Of a DNA stretch of 64,000 nt, positions 46,137-59,639 are shown piece after piece. The notes below the pieces were generated by a model that saw only the letters and a list, made by a program, of their open reading frames with translations, was not told where the DNA came from and did not search any database. The first letter of the stretch is position 1; each line of letters opens with the position of its first letter. The stretch is from assembly GCA_951799425.1 (NCBI GenBank), contig OX637404.1, positions 23,549,045 through 23,613,044 on the forward strand. Reading direction: 5' to 3'. This stretch comes from Ilex aquifolium. Its lineage: Eukaryota > Streptophyta > Magnoliopsida > Aquifoliales > Aquifoliaceae. A program made the position numbers and the translations under genes.

Positions 46137-48017
46137 CTTTCACGGTTTTTCCCAGTGGATCGTCTGTGCAGATGAATTGCGGACCGTAAAAGCCGGCCGG
46201 TTTTAGCAAAAATCAGTGAACGTCCGGGTAAAATAAACCCAATGGTTCGCAGTGCAGAGGTTAAAATCCGATTTTTGAGCAATTTTGCCCTAATTCGATC
46301 GTCCTCCCCACATCTAATTTCAGACGCGATCTCGCTCCTCCACTGCCTCTGTATCTGCTTCGAGAAACCAAAGCAACCGATACAGAGGTGAATGAGCTAG
46401 AGAGACTGAGCATCCCCTGGAAACGTGTAAGTTTTCAACTCTGAGCGGATCCGATTTTTCCATTTCTGCCTCCTGCTGATGTGGTTGAGGTCGATATCAT
46501 TTGATTTTCGTATTCATATACTCATTGTTATGTAAAGATTTCTCAGTTGTTGGGACAACTGAAATTCACCGTTAGATTTTGGTTTCTGCTTAGAATTTGT
46601 CACTGGCAACTAGGGACTTCACCTCTACATTTTGTGCATCAATGGCTTCAATGAATATTGTTTAGAGAAATCTATATAAATTACTAGTTTGAAAAGTGAA
46701 AATTTGGGGGTTGGAGGAACTTTTTAAGAAGGTTTTGTGAGATAGAGGTAGTCATTAAGCTTTACTCAGTTACATCATTAATAGTAGAAGAAATGATAGT
46801 TAGAGAAAGATTTGGAAAGTTTGATAAGATGGGTGCACCCGCAAAGGCAACACTCTTTCTTTCATGGTAGACTCAATCAAAAGGGAAACGCTCTATACTC
46901 ATTTTCAGCAAGGGTAGTGCTGGTGTCAGGCAAACTCGAGTCCCATTGACGACGATTCAAAGTACTAGTGCCCCCATGTTGTTTATTTGTCCAAATTTCT
47001 TTGGTTGGAACTTGGAAACACAATCCCCAGGCAAAATTGGCTATATGCTCTGCCGATAACACCTAAAGAGCTCTTCAAAAGTTTTAGGAAATTGGCCATC
47101 TATGTCGGCCTTTTTGAAATGGTGGGTTCAGGATGCCATAAATCTTTTATAGACTGAAGATCTCTCAACAGTCAGAACTAGTTGGTACCGACCAAGAGAA
47201 AACTAGTTAGATGATATGCATTATTGACTAATTCCTTGGTTAGTGATCTTAAGAAGGTTGGTGTTATTGCAAAGATGGACAATGACCATCCCAGGGAATC
47301 CATTCAAAGAAATTATGGTAAAATATGGGAAAACTCCATTCAATTCTGGATGGAAAAGCCCTCAACACTCAAGTATGGGCAAGCTAATCACTTTAGAATT
47401 GGAATGGTTATTTTTTCTTTGCTGTGTCATATCATCCCATCTTCCATACATTTGATGTGCGTTTTCCATCTCACAGCAGAACATATTGATCGTGTACATT
47501 TCAGCTTTCAGTTCACCCACCTGACCTAAGACTATATTAAGAACCCTATTATACTTATTTGATGTGAAATTGAAGCTTTCACCTGAACTTGTGCAATCTA
47601 TGTTTTCTGATATGGGAGATTTTAACTCTAATATCTAGTAGGTTAGTTGTTCAGGAGCAACCTCGGGCTACACTTTCTTACTCGTGCTGGACCCTCCTGT
47701 CCTTTATGCTGGACCCTTTGCCTATATTCAGCTCACATTGTGATATAGCTCTCTTATTTATCCCTTAATTTTATAGTCATCAATTGTTTTTTGTTTGGAG
47801 ATGGATTAGGACACAAATTTATGATTGTCAGCACGGCATTATATTCAAATACAACATTCTCCTTTGACTTTCATGCTCAAGAAAAGACTAGAACAGCATA
47901 CCAATTAAATCCAGGAAATTTCAAATTCCTATATTTCCCTTTACAAAAGAATTCAATCCCTCCTCTTCTGGTCTTTCTGCTTCAGTCATGTTCCCACAGA
48001 ATCATGACAAAACCTCT
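46137..48017. other. no supported gene; possible orphan 5' exon
   Basis: About 46310-46430 looks like a plant 5' leader or first exon followed by a good donor (cgt|gtaagt at about 46427). I could not join it to any coding exon. The plus frame at 47224-47529 (101 codons) has no recognised motif. Confidence 0.4.
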
Positions 48018-50331
48018 TTAGAAATCATCCTCTGATTCACTAGATGATGACGTCCCAGGCTTTTCAGGTGTAAAATAAGCCTGCAAGTTTTGGAACCTTA
48101 CTAGAGTCCTTGTTGATGGCGACAGTGGCGGTGAAGTCGCTACACTGTTCATATTCCTCTTCTGAAGCTTCCTTGTGATGTCAATGCAAACTTGATCAAC
48201 CATGCCCAGAAAATCCTTAACAACAACGAAAATCTGAAGAAGGTGTGTTCCTTTGTCCTTGAATGCTCCTGCTTGGTAATATTCTGTTGTTCTTTTCACG
48301 AGCTCCATTACCCTTGTTTGTTCCTCTCTCACTACCTTAAGCTCCTCTTCGCATTCCTCTAGAAATCCTTTCATTTCCCTTACAAATCCACCTCTTCCAC
48401 TACTGCTACATTGTGCCACAAGCTGCCGAATTTCAGTGACACGGCCCGTGAGAGAGGAACATTTATTGATGAAACTGTCATAGTCTATAGAGGCTGCTTT
48501 CTTCACGTTAGAGAACTCGGTACTTAAGCCTCCTAGTACCGGTAACCCGAGCAATAGATACTCTTTATCTCTCACTTCCTTGGCTGTCAGGCTATTTGAA
48601 TGGTGGTCACTATTCTTGCTGCTTTGGCTATTACTTCTGCTTAGGTCATGGTTTCGATTGATCACACAACGTTTGCCCTCAGATCGAACTACTTGTTCCA
48701 CAACAAAGTGAAGGAGAGTAGTCTTTCCATCAGTGCTTTTCACATTGGAAAGTTTTTGAAGAGAACTCAGGTTGAAGCCTTGTGCATTTCCTCTGGCAGT
48801 TCCAGCATTCATGCGATTACCGGCCTTGAGGATAGCTTCGAGAAGTTTTAAGAAAATCCCCCGAGTTCTCAATTCCTTACATCCTAGTTCAAGGGTTTGC
48901 AGAGACTCCTTGAGATGAAGGATTTCTGGGTCATAATTTGATCTGAAAAGCATTGCACTGGTATGAACAAATGCTGAGGGAACAGCTTTCAGGATGTGGT
49001 AGAGGAAAGATTCAGCATCAGCAAGTTTTGTTGGGTTTCCATTAAATTGAAGAATTTTGGCTGCTTCTTCTTGGGTTGGGGAAATTTTTGTTAGCTTCTC
49101 AAGAGTATCGGCATCAAGTCCTCCACCCTCGAGGAGGGCATCCAGGATTTCTTTGCGAGAGATTGCAAGAGATTTGAGTACAATTGCTGTGTTTTGGGAC
49201 TTCCGAGGATCAAGAATGAAAATTTGAGTAGGCTGCGCTGAGTTGGAACTACCTGAAGTTGACAATACATTACTTCTTTCAGAGTTTCGGTTGGTGGCAG
49301 CATATCCAAACAGAGTTTCTAAAAGTTCGTCGTCAAATCTGATAGATACATTAGATCAGTTACAATATGTAGAAATTTCAGTCATTGTAGGAATGCAAAG
49401 TGAGCGCAGGAAAAATGTCAAATTTGTAAGGATTACAAGTCCCACTTACCGGAAAGAGCCATGATTGATATCATCCCAGACCAGTGAATGGTTAGCATTG
49501 GCAATAACCTTATCCCAGTGCAGTGGTTTCATCTTCAATTGGATTTCACCATTCCCTTTAGTGCTTTCTCCGGTTGAAGCCTCTGTCCTGCTATTGTTGC
49601 TGTTTCTCGACTCTCTCCCTCTTGGTGCAGTAGGGGGTTTCAATGACGAAACTAAACCACCTACCTGAGTTGGTGGAGGTGGTGGTGCAGGGTTTCTTTT
49701 TGCTGAAGTTAGTGGTGGCAGAGGTGGTTTGGGAATTTGCTTAGAAGGGATGGGTGGTGTCGGAGGAAGAGGTGGCGGTGGTGGCGTTTTTTGTATTGGA
49801 ATAACCAATGGATGCAGCAAGGATGCAGGCTGAGGACCTGGTGGTGGTAATCTGGGTTGCTTCTGTCCTGACGCTGTGGACAGCAGTCTGGTTAGTGGTG
49901 GAACTGCTTTTGCTTCAATATCAACTGTGTGGGATGGCTCATAAAGCAAAGGAATTTCATGGATCGGTTCATATGTTTTGTGTTTATCTAATCTACTGTC
50001 AACCCTCTTTTCTTCTTCTTGCTCAGAATTCAACTCCACCTTAGAGAAACTACTACTCAACTGCCCACCTTCATGTTTCTTCCTTAAATAGAGAACATTC
50101 ACCCCATTCTCGTCCACAATCACCCCTTTCAAAGTACTCTCTTGTTGCCTGAACTCGTTGCGAGTCACCATTGCTTCTGCTCGACAAAAAATCGAAGGGG
50201 TATTTATTTCGTTGGCGCTGCCGAGCCATGGCAAATCTATAAAAGAAATAGAAGAAGATCCCACATATTAGTAAAGTGCTTGCAGCTGTGGCTGCAACAT
50301 CCTTGATAATTGTTCGATCTTTGACGGGCAT
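48018..50331 (-). CDS. class I formin (FH4/FH8-like), frame break near start
   Basis: Two exons, 50331-49450 and 49338-48018, joined in phase at SF-R|FDDELLETLFG. Order: a transmembrane segment at about residues 11-33 (ASTLLICGIFFYFFYRF), GVIVDENGVNVLYLRKK, a proline-rich FH1 with runs of Pro (about 49690-49810), then a full FH2 domain (MKPLHWDKV, ILDALLEGGGLDADTLEKL, ILKAGNRMN, QGFNLSSLQKLS) and an acidic tail. Class I formins nucleate and bundle actin at the plasma membrane or ER. The transmembrane frame and the FH1/FH2 frame are offset by one base. A six-A run at 50186-50191 is the likely site, and with one base fewer the two exons total 734 codons. The usual signal peptide and ectodomain are missing; an upstream in-frame stop precedes 50331. 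Confidence 0.85.
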
Positions 50332-52440
50332 TCTTGTGGTGGTGATTGGTAGTATGCTTGCAGTTCTAAATGTTGGTTAAGAATCAGAAGTATAGTAAGC
50401 TTTTTTTGTGGAGAATCTGATTGAGAAGGAAGAAGAAAAGAACAGAGAAGACCGGACCATTGGAGATAGCTGTAGGGAGAGTGAAAAAGACAACTAATGG
50501 TTTAACTCGATGTTGGTTGCTGACAGTTACAAAGAAGGTAGTTGATGTTAGTTTTATTTGTTTATCTTCCTGGTCTTTTGTCTAGTGAAATGACATTACT
50601 GCCACTTGCTTGATGGCTGCAATCACAATATCAAAAAGGGGGTTCACATTGTAAAACGTTTCAGAATATGCAGGAATGGTCTTTTGTCTGCAGACGGTTG
50701 GTGTCATGGTCCAGTCTGTCTTAATCTATGTTCCATTGTAATTGACGAAATATGTGTTAGGTTGGACTTACATATATCGAGAAATGTTATTGCATTCTGT
50801 TTTTCGACTACAATACTCTAGTTACAAAGAAAGTTATATAAAACTTTTAGAATACTACAAAACCGTCCCCTCTAGTGGTCATTGTTCACAGAAATAATAA
50901 AAGTACAGGTAACAATTCTGAGAATAATAGCTTTTTGCTAATATTGCCAAAGATTTAGATCGTACTCAGACTATTGTCCCGGCACCAGCACATCCAATTA
51001 GCGAGGACCAAATTGGGTAATGTAATTGCATATCGTCTTATTGTTTGATCATACCTTCAAGGAAATCACCTTAACTTTGATTAAATGACAATTTGGAAAG
51101 ACATGGTTAGTTGTCAATTCATTGGCCAGCAATAAGCTATGCAAGGTAATGTAGCATTGTTTACAATGTCCAGTGCAATATAACAAAGGGGTATATATTG
51201 TCTTGCACGATATATTCAAAGTTGCAACACGCCCACGAAATGCTATGCAGGTCACCTACGTGGGACTCACCCGCAAACTGGCTCGACAGGGACTCACCAG
51301 ACCTAACCTTAGTCTTGAAATCTAGTTTTGGTAAGTCTCTGGTGGTTCGACTGGTCACCAAATCTTGCCTTAGTCTTTGAATCAGTTTCAGTTAATACCA
51401 AATCCAGCTGGAACAACCTATCGTGGACAATCCTACTTGTAGTTTTGACATGGACTTTGTGAAATGGGTTGGCATTGTTAGGTTTTAGTCTCATTTAATT
51501 TCATTGTTCATGGTTGATGTGGGGAAATCATGTTTTTTGGCTCAATGCCAGATTAGTACACAAGATCAGTGATTAGAGAAGAGTTATAACTATTAGGAGA
51601 AGTCTATGGTACCAAAAAAAAAAAAAAACTTGAGATTTTTATCACTTTTGTAATAACTTGAGATCGATCTTAACTATTATTGACTTTTAATACTGTGCCA
51701 TACCATTCATAGGATTGAAATAGAAGGTATTCTTATTCCTATTAAATTTTATATTTTTATCCTGTTATACGGAATTAGTAATTCAAACCTTATTTTAGCC
51801 ATATACCAATCAAATATGACAACCAAACTAAGCCCCAGTGTACAAGGGCAAGGGCTTCGCAATTGAAAAACAAAAGTAGGACACGGCTAAATGAAGTATT
51901 CCACAAAGAATCTATCACTTTTTCCCCATAATCTCTCGTATGATCTTGTCGGACTGCCCAACCTCTGTTTGTGTTGCATTCACTGAAAATTTAAATCTTT
52001 TGTAGAGCTGTTCAATATTAATAGTTTGTCTCATTGATCCGTCGTGGCATTAACTTACACATGTCACTTCAACGTGGGCCAACAAGAATGGCATCCAACT
52101 ATCCGAGTAATTGTTGGATAAATTCATAGTGTACTTATTTAGGGTCCGGACACTATTTTTTTTTTTTTTTAACGGTTAGGAGTATTTATGTTAGTTTTAT
52201 GTGTATTTCAATTTTTTTTTTTTTCGATTTGATCAAAGGTAGGTCATCCACGCTGAAACTAGGATATTCATGAGGAATAAATCTTTTATGGCCTAGTCTC
52301 AAGAAATTGTCAATATTCAAACTCAAAATATCTAAATTTACAGTACGTCTCTGTTATTACTTAAACTACCTTTTAAATCGACAACATTTATATCACTAAG
52401 CAATGATCATGTGGTGTAAAACAAAAGGTGATGAGTTATT
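50332..52440. other. intergenic, no gene seen
   Basis: Formin leader and promoter side (about 50332-50520), then low-quality sequence. Short frames at 51161-51494 on both strands overlap each other and have no family content. Confidence 0.5.
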
Positions 52441-52450
52441 GCCAAGGAAA

Positions 52451-52626
52451 ATGTTATTTAGATCTAATTTAGGGACTTTATTTGAGAATTTAATAATGTA
52501 CAACTATTGAATTGGTTGTGGGTTCCATCTAATATTGAAACTCACAACTAATTCAATGGTTACATTAAAACCATATCATTAACTCCTCAAATAAGATCCC
52601 TAAATAAGGTTCTTATACCATTGCTC
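52451..52626. mobile_element. fold-back MITE (same style as 17198-17354)
   Basis: Left atgttatttag...aatttagggacttt pairs with right gatccctaaataagg...accattgctc. Flanks tattgccaagg and tattaccaaag match at 9 of 11 positions. Confidence 0.55.
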
Positions 52627-53987
52627 TATTACCAAAGAGTAATGTTATGTATCATAAATCTCTAACTTAAATTTTCATCCCAAATTAAGGAAGACCATTG
52701 GATCAGTGGGTCCCATTTTAAATCAGGAATTTTGTTTGTTTGTTTTTTTATTGCATAGAATTAAATAGATTTTTAGCCAATAAAAATTATGGGTGACAGG
52801 ATTGAGTGAGAAATGATGTGATCTTAGTGCAATATTTTTAGTTCATAAATTATACGAGTCCACTTGAATACGACATGATAATAAGTTTAATGTCAACACA
52901 TCTAAACACGATTTTACTGAAATGAATTAGGTTAAAATTGATTACAATCTAACACGAACAACTTGATTGTTACATCTACCTCTACGTTGTGACCACCGTT
53001 ATAATATTATTGTTAATGCTCAACAAATCCGTTATAATATTATTGTTAATGCTCAACAAATCATTTTTGTCGTCGAAACATGAACAATCTTATCATAAAT
53101 ATACGTCAAAAGTTTATTGCCATGTTCGTCAATTTCGTAATTTAATCTTTCTTGATTTCTTGTTTCTTTTGATTAATTGTATCTGTGAGATTATTTTGAG
53201 TACTTAATTATTTTAAGATCCTACATGCAGTATCAAAGCCATATTTCACATATGCCGAATATGAACGAATTCGTTCAATGCCCAGTTGAAAATTTTAACA
53301 AAAAAGTCAAATTTTTAACATTGGGAAACACAGATAGAGTTTTCAACTCATGAATTTTTCAGATATTATGACAAACTGATTCAAAGATTCCAAAGATCTT
53401 GCAACTCATACAAAAGTTCAAAAGAATGAATTGTAAAAAAATCAAGAAAGACTATATTATGAAATTGAGGAACACGTCAGCACCCAATCTCCATGGAACC
53501 ACCTCAACTCCACCCATAAACCCCCTCAATACAACCCAACCTCTTTACCATTTCTCTTTTTTCATGTAACTTTGGGATGCCACGAGGAAAACAAAGCTGA
53601 GGAAAGGGTCTTACAATCTCACTTTGACTCGCATTCATTTTGCATAGACTCCCAACAAAAGGCAACCAATGAAAAGTACATAATATCAATGAATAGAAGT
53701 AGCTGCTAGAAATCAAAGGGACTATATAACCAAAAGAAGAGACAATTCCAAGGATCAGAGTGACTAAGAGCCCCTCTAATACTTTGCTAGTTACCCTGAA
53801 TTTAACAAAAACTCGTCTCCCGAACCATTAACAAAAAGCCGAAAGCAAAATCATCTCCCAACTTTCTCTTTCTCTTTCATCTTCCTTACCTCTATCCCCT
53901 CCATAGGGGTGTCAAAATGGCATATTAAGTAAGCATGTACAATTGCAAGGTGTGGACCAGGTATGCCAAAAAAAATGTGACAGTAGA
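52627..53987. other. intergenic, no gene seen
   Basis: A 35-bp direct duplication (cgttataatattattgttaa and following) at about 52998-53062. Another GAGTAATGTTA MITE-like end sits near 52636. The rest includes the 3' side of the response regulator. Confidence 0.5.
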
Positions 53988-55499
53988 TCAATGTATATCA
54001 CAGTATTTAGGCCGCTTTGAAGGACATTGCAGAGAGAACGATAATGGGGATTGTGGCGGGGTTTGTGTTAAATCAATAGCGAGCGATGATGGGGATGATG
54101 GCAATAGTGGTGATAGTGAAGATGACGATGGATCATCTCGTAGCTTTCTCTTGTGATTTTGTCTCGCTCCATTTTCCTCTCCCTCCCCCTTTATTATGAC
54201 ATTATTTTTCAGGCGCTTCACGTCTGAAAGCTTTACTGGCTTCACTAGAAACTCCTCTGCCCCTTCCTCCAAACACCTACATCAGTCGGAAAATTTATAA
54301 TTAGCAGATGAAAGGGCATTTATCAAAAGAAGTTTGTTGTTCAGACTGGGTTGTTATGAAATCCAAAACACTTAAAATGCAAAAATTCAAAGGATATGGA
54401 TGGTGGCATATGATTATTAACAGGTACTATGCCCAAATTAATTCAATATTGACCCATTGACGACCCTTTAACTTCTTTTTCCCACACATGCAATACCCAA
54501 CATAGTATTTATAAAAACAGAAATTGAAACATTCATGGCAGAAATAATCGATACCTATCCATGCGAGTTAGAATGTTCTCTGATGACATGATCACCACTG
54601 GTATTTGTCTCAATGTTGATGAACCCTGTTTGAAAAATGAAAGTATTGATAGCAAAGTTTAGTATTTAACAGCAACAGCTTAAACATTTGTTTGGTTTCT
54701 TAGAGCATTCAAATCTCAGGCTTTGTTTCCTTGCCGAGAAAATTTGGGGAAAACCCAAAAGGAGAGGAAACATAAATCTAACCTTGATCTTCTTGAGTAA
54801 TTCATATCCAGTCATCCCAGGCATAGAATAGTCTGTCATTATGAGATTCACCTTCAAACCCTACAACAAAATGCCACTACTAAGTGCCCAACAAATGTTG
54901 AAATTTTCTTTTTTGGTGCAGAGAAATAAGAACGCTGTAATCAGAGGTTGGCATTCTCTCCTAGACCTTCTCAGCAACCAAAGTTATGGAATATACAGTA
55001 TTCTGTTTGTTTGCAGAGAAAATCGGAAGGAAGAAAATACTTTCGCAAGTCTACGTTTATTCATTATTCAACAGAAACATATTATCAACTACGTGAAGGG
55101 AAAAAAAAACATTTTCCTTCGTTTTCCTCCGCTTTTCTCAGCAACCAAACATAAAAACAATATAAATTCGAACAATTTCTTACATCGAACCCAACGGAGC
55201 TCTTCTCTCCATCCAAACCAAGATACTGCAGGGCTCTGCTTCCGCTCTCTACAGCCGTCACTACACATTTCAATCCAATCGGCTTTCAATAACGAATCAA
55301 ATCTCAACACAAGAAGAACAGCTTCAATTAATACAGCAATCGAAATAAACATACCTTTACAAGAGGAGATCTTCAACAATCGTTCAATGACCTTCCGATC
55401 CACGTGGCTGTCGTCAACAGCAAGAACATGTAGCTCCTGTGAACCCAAAGACGACGATTGGTCCAAAACTTCCACTCTCTCCTCCACCGTTGTCGCCAT
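53988..55499 (-). CDS. type-A cytokinin response regulator (ARR-like)
   Basis: Five exons on the minus strand: 55499-55355, 55260-55184, 54860-54783, 54625-54555 and 54276-53988. All are GT-AG and in phase, giving 219 residues. The receiver domain spans residues about 23-145, with acidic pair D29-D30 ([11 protein letters not shown]), phospho-acceptor D84 ([11 protein letters not shown]) and conserved K136 (FLVKPVK). There is no B-motif DNA-binding domain, only a short Ser/Pro-rich tail ([16 protein letters not shown]), so it is type A. Such proteins take phosphate from histidine phosphotransfer proteins and dampen cytokinin signalling; they are usually induced by cytokinin. The start is ATG 55499, since the upstream in-frame codon at 55505 is TTG. 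A ttatag motif at about 55584 may be the TATA box. Confidence 0.92.
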
Positions 55500-55659
55500 T
55501 TCCAAATCTGTGGTCTTTGACTGGGTTTACATAATCCCATATACAGAGAGAGGAAGAGTGGGAAGATGTACTTTAGCAAAGCTATAAAGGCTAAGATACG
55601 GAGAGAGGTTAGCAAATCCACCTCGCATATCTTTATTGTACTCTTCACCTGACAAATAC

Positions 55660-55703
55660 TCTCTCTCTCTCTCTCCCTCTGTCTCCCTTCTCACACACAC
55701 ACA
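55660..55703 (+). repeat. CT and CA microsatellite upstream of the response regulator
   Basis: (CT)n interrupted by ccctctgtctccc, then (AC)n, about 160-200 bp before the start codon. Confidence 0.85.
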
Positions 55704-56640
55704 ACTATTAGTACATGAATAATGATCACTGTTAAATTAAAATTTTATTTTTCAATATCGTAATATTTCTCTTATTCTTCTTTTTCGATTCATTCTATGA
55801 TCCTCAAAACTTTTGTGAATCTTAAATAATCAATTCAATAATAATTCATTTGTTAAAAATTTAAATCATGCTTGTTAAATATTTTTTTTGGTTTTATTTT
55901 TGAGTTCGGAAAATATATGCAACCACAAAATGATTTATCATATATTTTTGCTTAAGCAATTATAAAATAATGGTTAACAAGTACTAATTTTTTTTAAAGA
56001 AGACGAAAAAATTTGAAAGTATAAAGCAAGGGTGTTATTTTTAACACGATACAAAATTAATACGAAATTAATAAATTATGTTAATTAATTACTTAATATG
56101 AACTCCAATACTATACGATAAGCGAATTCAAAAAATAAATAAATTAAATTAATATCAAATATAAACAATCAAATTTTCACATAATAAACTCATTTAAGAG
56201 GTATTATATAAAAGTAGTATTAGTAATTTAAGGTATTTTTTTATCGATGATGATTAAGCTATATTTGTTATATGCTTTTTTTTTTTGTTTAATAGTCAGG
56301 AATGTCCGAACCAGTTTACATGCATTTTGACTAGTCTCTTCGTCGGTTATTCATGTCAGAATTAAGGAATTCATGAGAGATAAATAGCAATACTATTTAT
56401 CGGGACCTAATTTAAAACTCTAATACGAAGATTTAATACATTGGGCTTATTTAATTAATAGGGGATTACAATATTAAATAAAGTCCATTACTAATCTATT
56501 CGCAATAATAATGTATTATGTTTCTCAATTGTAATTTGTATCGGTTGACCAAGAGTCAAAGTCTATACAGTAAATACTGAATTGACTTGACAATTGACAT
56601 CTGACAACCGTCGGGGCTTGAGAAACGCTCGTTGTTCCCA
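55704..56640. other. AT-rich intergenic
   Basis: No gene. A relic of the aacacgat/gacacga MITE family at about 56030-56230 and a MITE-like stretch near 56386-56510. Confidence 0.5.
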
Positions 56641-56642
56641 CC

Positions 56643-56705
56643 GGCGGCGATAAAAGAGGAAAGCCGCCGGCCCCATTGGCGGCGATAAAAAGAGGAAAGC
56701 CGCCC
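56643..56705. repeat. two tandem GC-stem hairpins
   Basis: Two near-copies of a 26-27 bp unit (ggcggcgataaaagagga and following), each closed by gccgcc, so each can fold into a GGCGGC/GCCGCC stem. They stand out in AT-rich DNA. Confidence 0.75.
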
Positions 56706-58554
56706 CTTTTCCTCCATGTGTGTCGGTGGCAGATCCGATCTGTTTCTCCAAATATATATATTATTTCGTATTGTCACGGAGATTCGGGCAGAGGTGGGCT
56801 CCACAGACCCAGAAAGATTTCTGGTGATCCACCTCCATTTGCGTGAATGGTCAGATCCGAAGTCATTTTTTTTGACAGCTGATCGATCAAAATCTATAGA
56901 TCAGATAGACTGGCTTTTACTTTAAGGGTAAATATCATAATTCATTCATAAATTTTATTTTTATTTTTAATCTAATCCCTTAATTTTCAATTTCGTCCAG
57001 TCATTTCATCTATTTTTATCTTCTTCTTTTTTTTTATAATATTTATAAGTTTGCACTGATTATTCTCTCGAGTTCTAAATTGACCATCATAACTCGACTT
57101 AGTTTAAAGATATGTCCCTAAAAAACAAGAGTGACTAGTCCTTCGGGGTGTAGGAAATATTGAACCCGAGACCTTAGAACAATTCCAAATAGAGTAGCCA
57201 TTTTGGGGTGTCAAATCACCTATTTTCAACATTGAACAATGTGATTGTATCTCTGAATTATAAATTTATAGAACAATTAAAAATTTTGGGATCAAATTAA
57301 AGTTTAAGAATCAATTATGATATTTGTCCTTACTTTAAACAAGACCGATACAGTAATAAAAATTATAATTCTTGAAACGGTAAGTTATCAATGCAGAGGC
57401 ACGATGGACCCTATAATATTAATTTTTTTTTATACCTTATAATATTATAATCGATTATAAAAATTATAATTTTTAAAGTTAAATTATAAAGTTTTAAATG
57501 TTAAAGTATATTTTTTAAAAATGACGTTACAATTATTTGAAATAACTTATTATTGATTATGATATTTTATGATCGATTATGAAATAATTTAAAAGTGATA
57601 CTTTATTTTAAAAAAAAGTATAATCTGTCATTTAAAAATTAATAATTTTCCATTGTAGAATTATTGCAAAGATTTAGATGGATGGGCGTCCATGTGAAGC
57701 ACTTTTCTTTTGTGTGATTCTGTCAAATATTTATTGGTGCTCACGCCTGATTTTGTTAAATCTGTTTGTTCTTTTGGGAGATCTTTGTACTGATGAAAGA
57801 TCGGATGGGATTGGATTGGATCCGATCGGATCGGATTTGATGGTATCTCTTTCTCGCCCCCACCTGTGGGAACACATTATCTCACCATTCCTTTTTTCCA
57901 CAGGAGATTTTGTGGGTCTTGACAGTTGACACTTTTATTCTCGACAATCGTGTGGTACTAAACTTGCCCGAGGGAGGGGGGAGGGTAGAGAAAATATAAT
58001 ATTAAATTTAAATAAAATAACAAAAAAAGATATAATTAACTTACGATTTAACATAAAATATAATGCTTAATAGACCACAATGACAGAACATTCACTTCCC
58101 GACTAGTCTTACTCCAAAAATGTTATAATGATCTTTTTTTTTTCTTTTTTCTTTTTTGTACTAAAAATAGATATTTAGATAGACTATTTCATAAATCTGT
58201 CAGAAATTATTGCCCTTTAACACCACAAAATTATCTGCAAGGGATCTCACGGCACCTATGTTAGGCCCGAAGCTAAAGTCCCACCGCATGTTCTAAGCGC
58301 TGATAAGTAGATTTTGGGTGCGAAACAAAAATTTTAAAAATGAAATAAAAAATTCAAAGTTAAAAAAACTCTTCAACCATTTGAAATATTTTCTGAAAAA
58401 GTTGACTTTTCTTTAGAAACTCTTAGATAAATCCCAATTTTTAATTTTTTCTTGGTATTGATAAAAGTTATTTTTGTTCAAAAAAAATTGATGAGAAAGC
58501 CGCTCAATGAGCTAGGGTCGAAATGGACCAAACAAATAATGAGATATTTTTCTT

Positions 58555-58556
<2 letters not shown>
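56706..58556. other. intergenic, no gene seen
   Basis: AT-rich. A ggatc/ggat-rich patch at 57800-57842 (several copies of gatcggat/ggattgga). No credible coding frame. Confidence 0.5.

Positions 58557-58585
<29 letters not shown>
58557..58585. repeat. (TA)n microsatellite
   Basis: About 14 TA units. Confidence 0.95.
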
Positions 58586-58589
<4 letters not shown>

Positions 58590-58597
58590 TAGAATGA

Positions 58598-58688
58598 AAG
58601 TCTAATTAGGATCGTTAAAACAAATAATGTTATATCATACTTTCTCTGTTAGCATTATTTGTTTGTCTTGACGATCTTAATTGGACTT
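58598..58688. repeat. short fold-back repeat
   Basis: aagtctaattaggatcgtta...caaataatg at the left pairs with cattatttg...tgacgatcttaattggactt at the right. Confidence 0.6.
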
Positions 58689-58767
58689 ATTTATTCAAAA
58701 CATTTGTATGATTTTATAGATGAGAAAATATTTACATATTAAAAAAAAAAATTTAGATTGCAGGTAT

Positions 58768-58985
58768 TTAAAGCCAAACTAATCTCCAATAAAAAATAAC
58801 AAGTGATACCAATTGCACCAAAAATATAAAAAATTTTAAAGCCAAGCTAATCACTAATAAAACATAACAAGTGATATCAATTTCACCAAAAAAAACTAAA
58901 AATTTTAAATTCAAGCTAATAACCAATAAAAAAATATCAATAACCCATAAAAACAAATAAGTGAAACCAATTGCACAAAAAAAAA
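58768..58985. repeat. about 70-bp imperfect tandem repeat, 3 units
   Basis: Each unit has (a)agccaa(a/g)ctaat, then a(g)tgat(a)ccaatt and caccaaaaa. Units diverge at 10-20% by eye. Confidence 0.65.
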
Positions 58986-59609
58986 AAAAAAAAAACTATT
59001 TTAAACCAACTATCAATTTTTTTTTCTTATTTGCATCGTTTTCCCCTTGCTAATATTCATATTTTTTAAATAATTGAATAGTATAAAATAGACACGGAAA
59101 CGATAAAAATGTCAATAAAATCAAATTTTTTTAAGAAGTGAAATTTTGATTTTGTTGATTTTGTTTAATTGCAATGTGAGAATATTTGATTTGGTTTAAT
59201 TGCAGCGTGAGAATATTTTTGTAGCATCTAAAAAGTCATAGCGGTAGACAATTTAAATTTTAAATCAATTATTCTTGCATCTATAAGTAGATTCGCTGGA
59301 CAATGTTGGTTCAGTTGGATTTTTTTTTCTATTTTTTTGGAAATTTGATTTGTAGTTCAATGTGAACTAGACAACCTATTCATTAGATTTAACAAGAGGT
59401 TAAAAAAATGAACACTCATTGGAAAGAAGAGCCGCCATGAAGAAATATATGGCAGGATTATTTTGTAATGGTGTTAATTTAAGTTCATAGGAATTTTCGG
59501 ATTGTGTTAATGTGATATAATTTTTTCATTTTAATCCTTACGCTTCTTTTATTTAAGACATTTTTTGATGCCCCATTTACTTGACAAATTTTTTGTATTA
59601 AGAATGTCT

Positions 59610-59630
59610 TTAGACACGGGTAATAACTAA
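59610..59630 (+). mobile_element. Helitron-type 3' terminus
   Basis: The sequence tagacacgggtaataactaa ends CTAA at 59627-59630, followed by T, and a small GTC-ttta-GAC hairpin precedes it. It is closely related to the termini at 6156, 7538, 7741 and 24586. The 5' end was not located. Confidence 0.5.
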
Positions 59631-59639
59631 TAACCTTAT

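Noticed and set aside
47224..47529. 101-codon plus frame
   Set aside because: Overlaps another open frame of similar length, no motif, no splice or promoter context.
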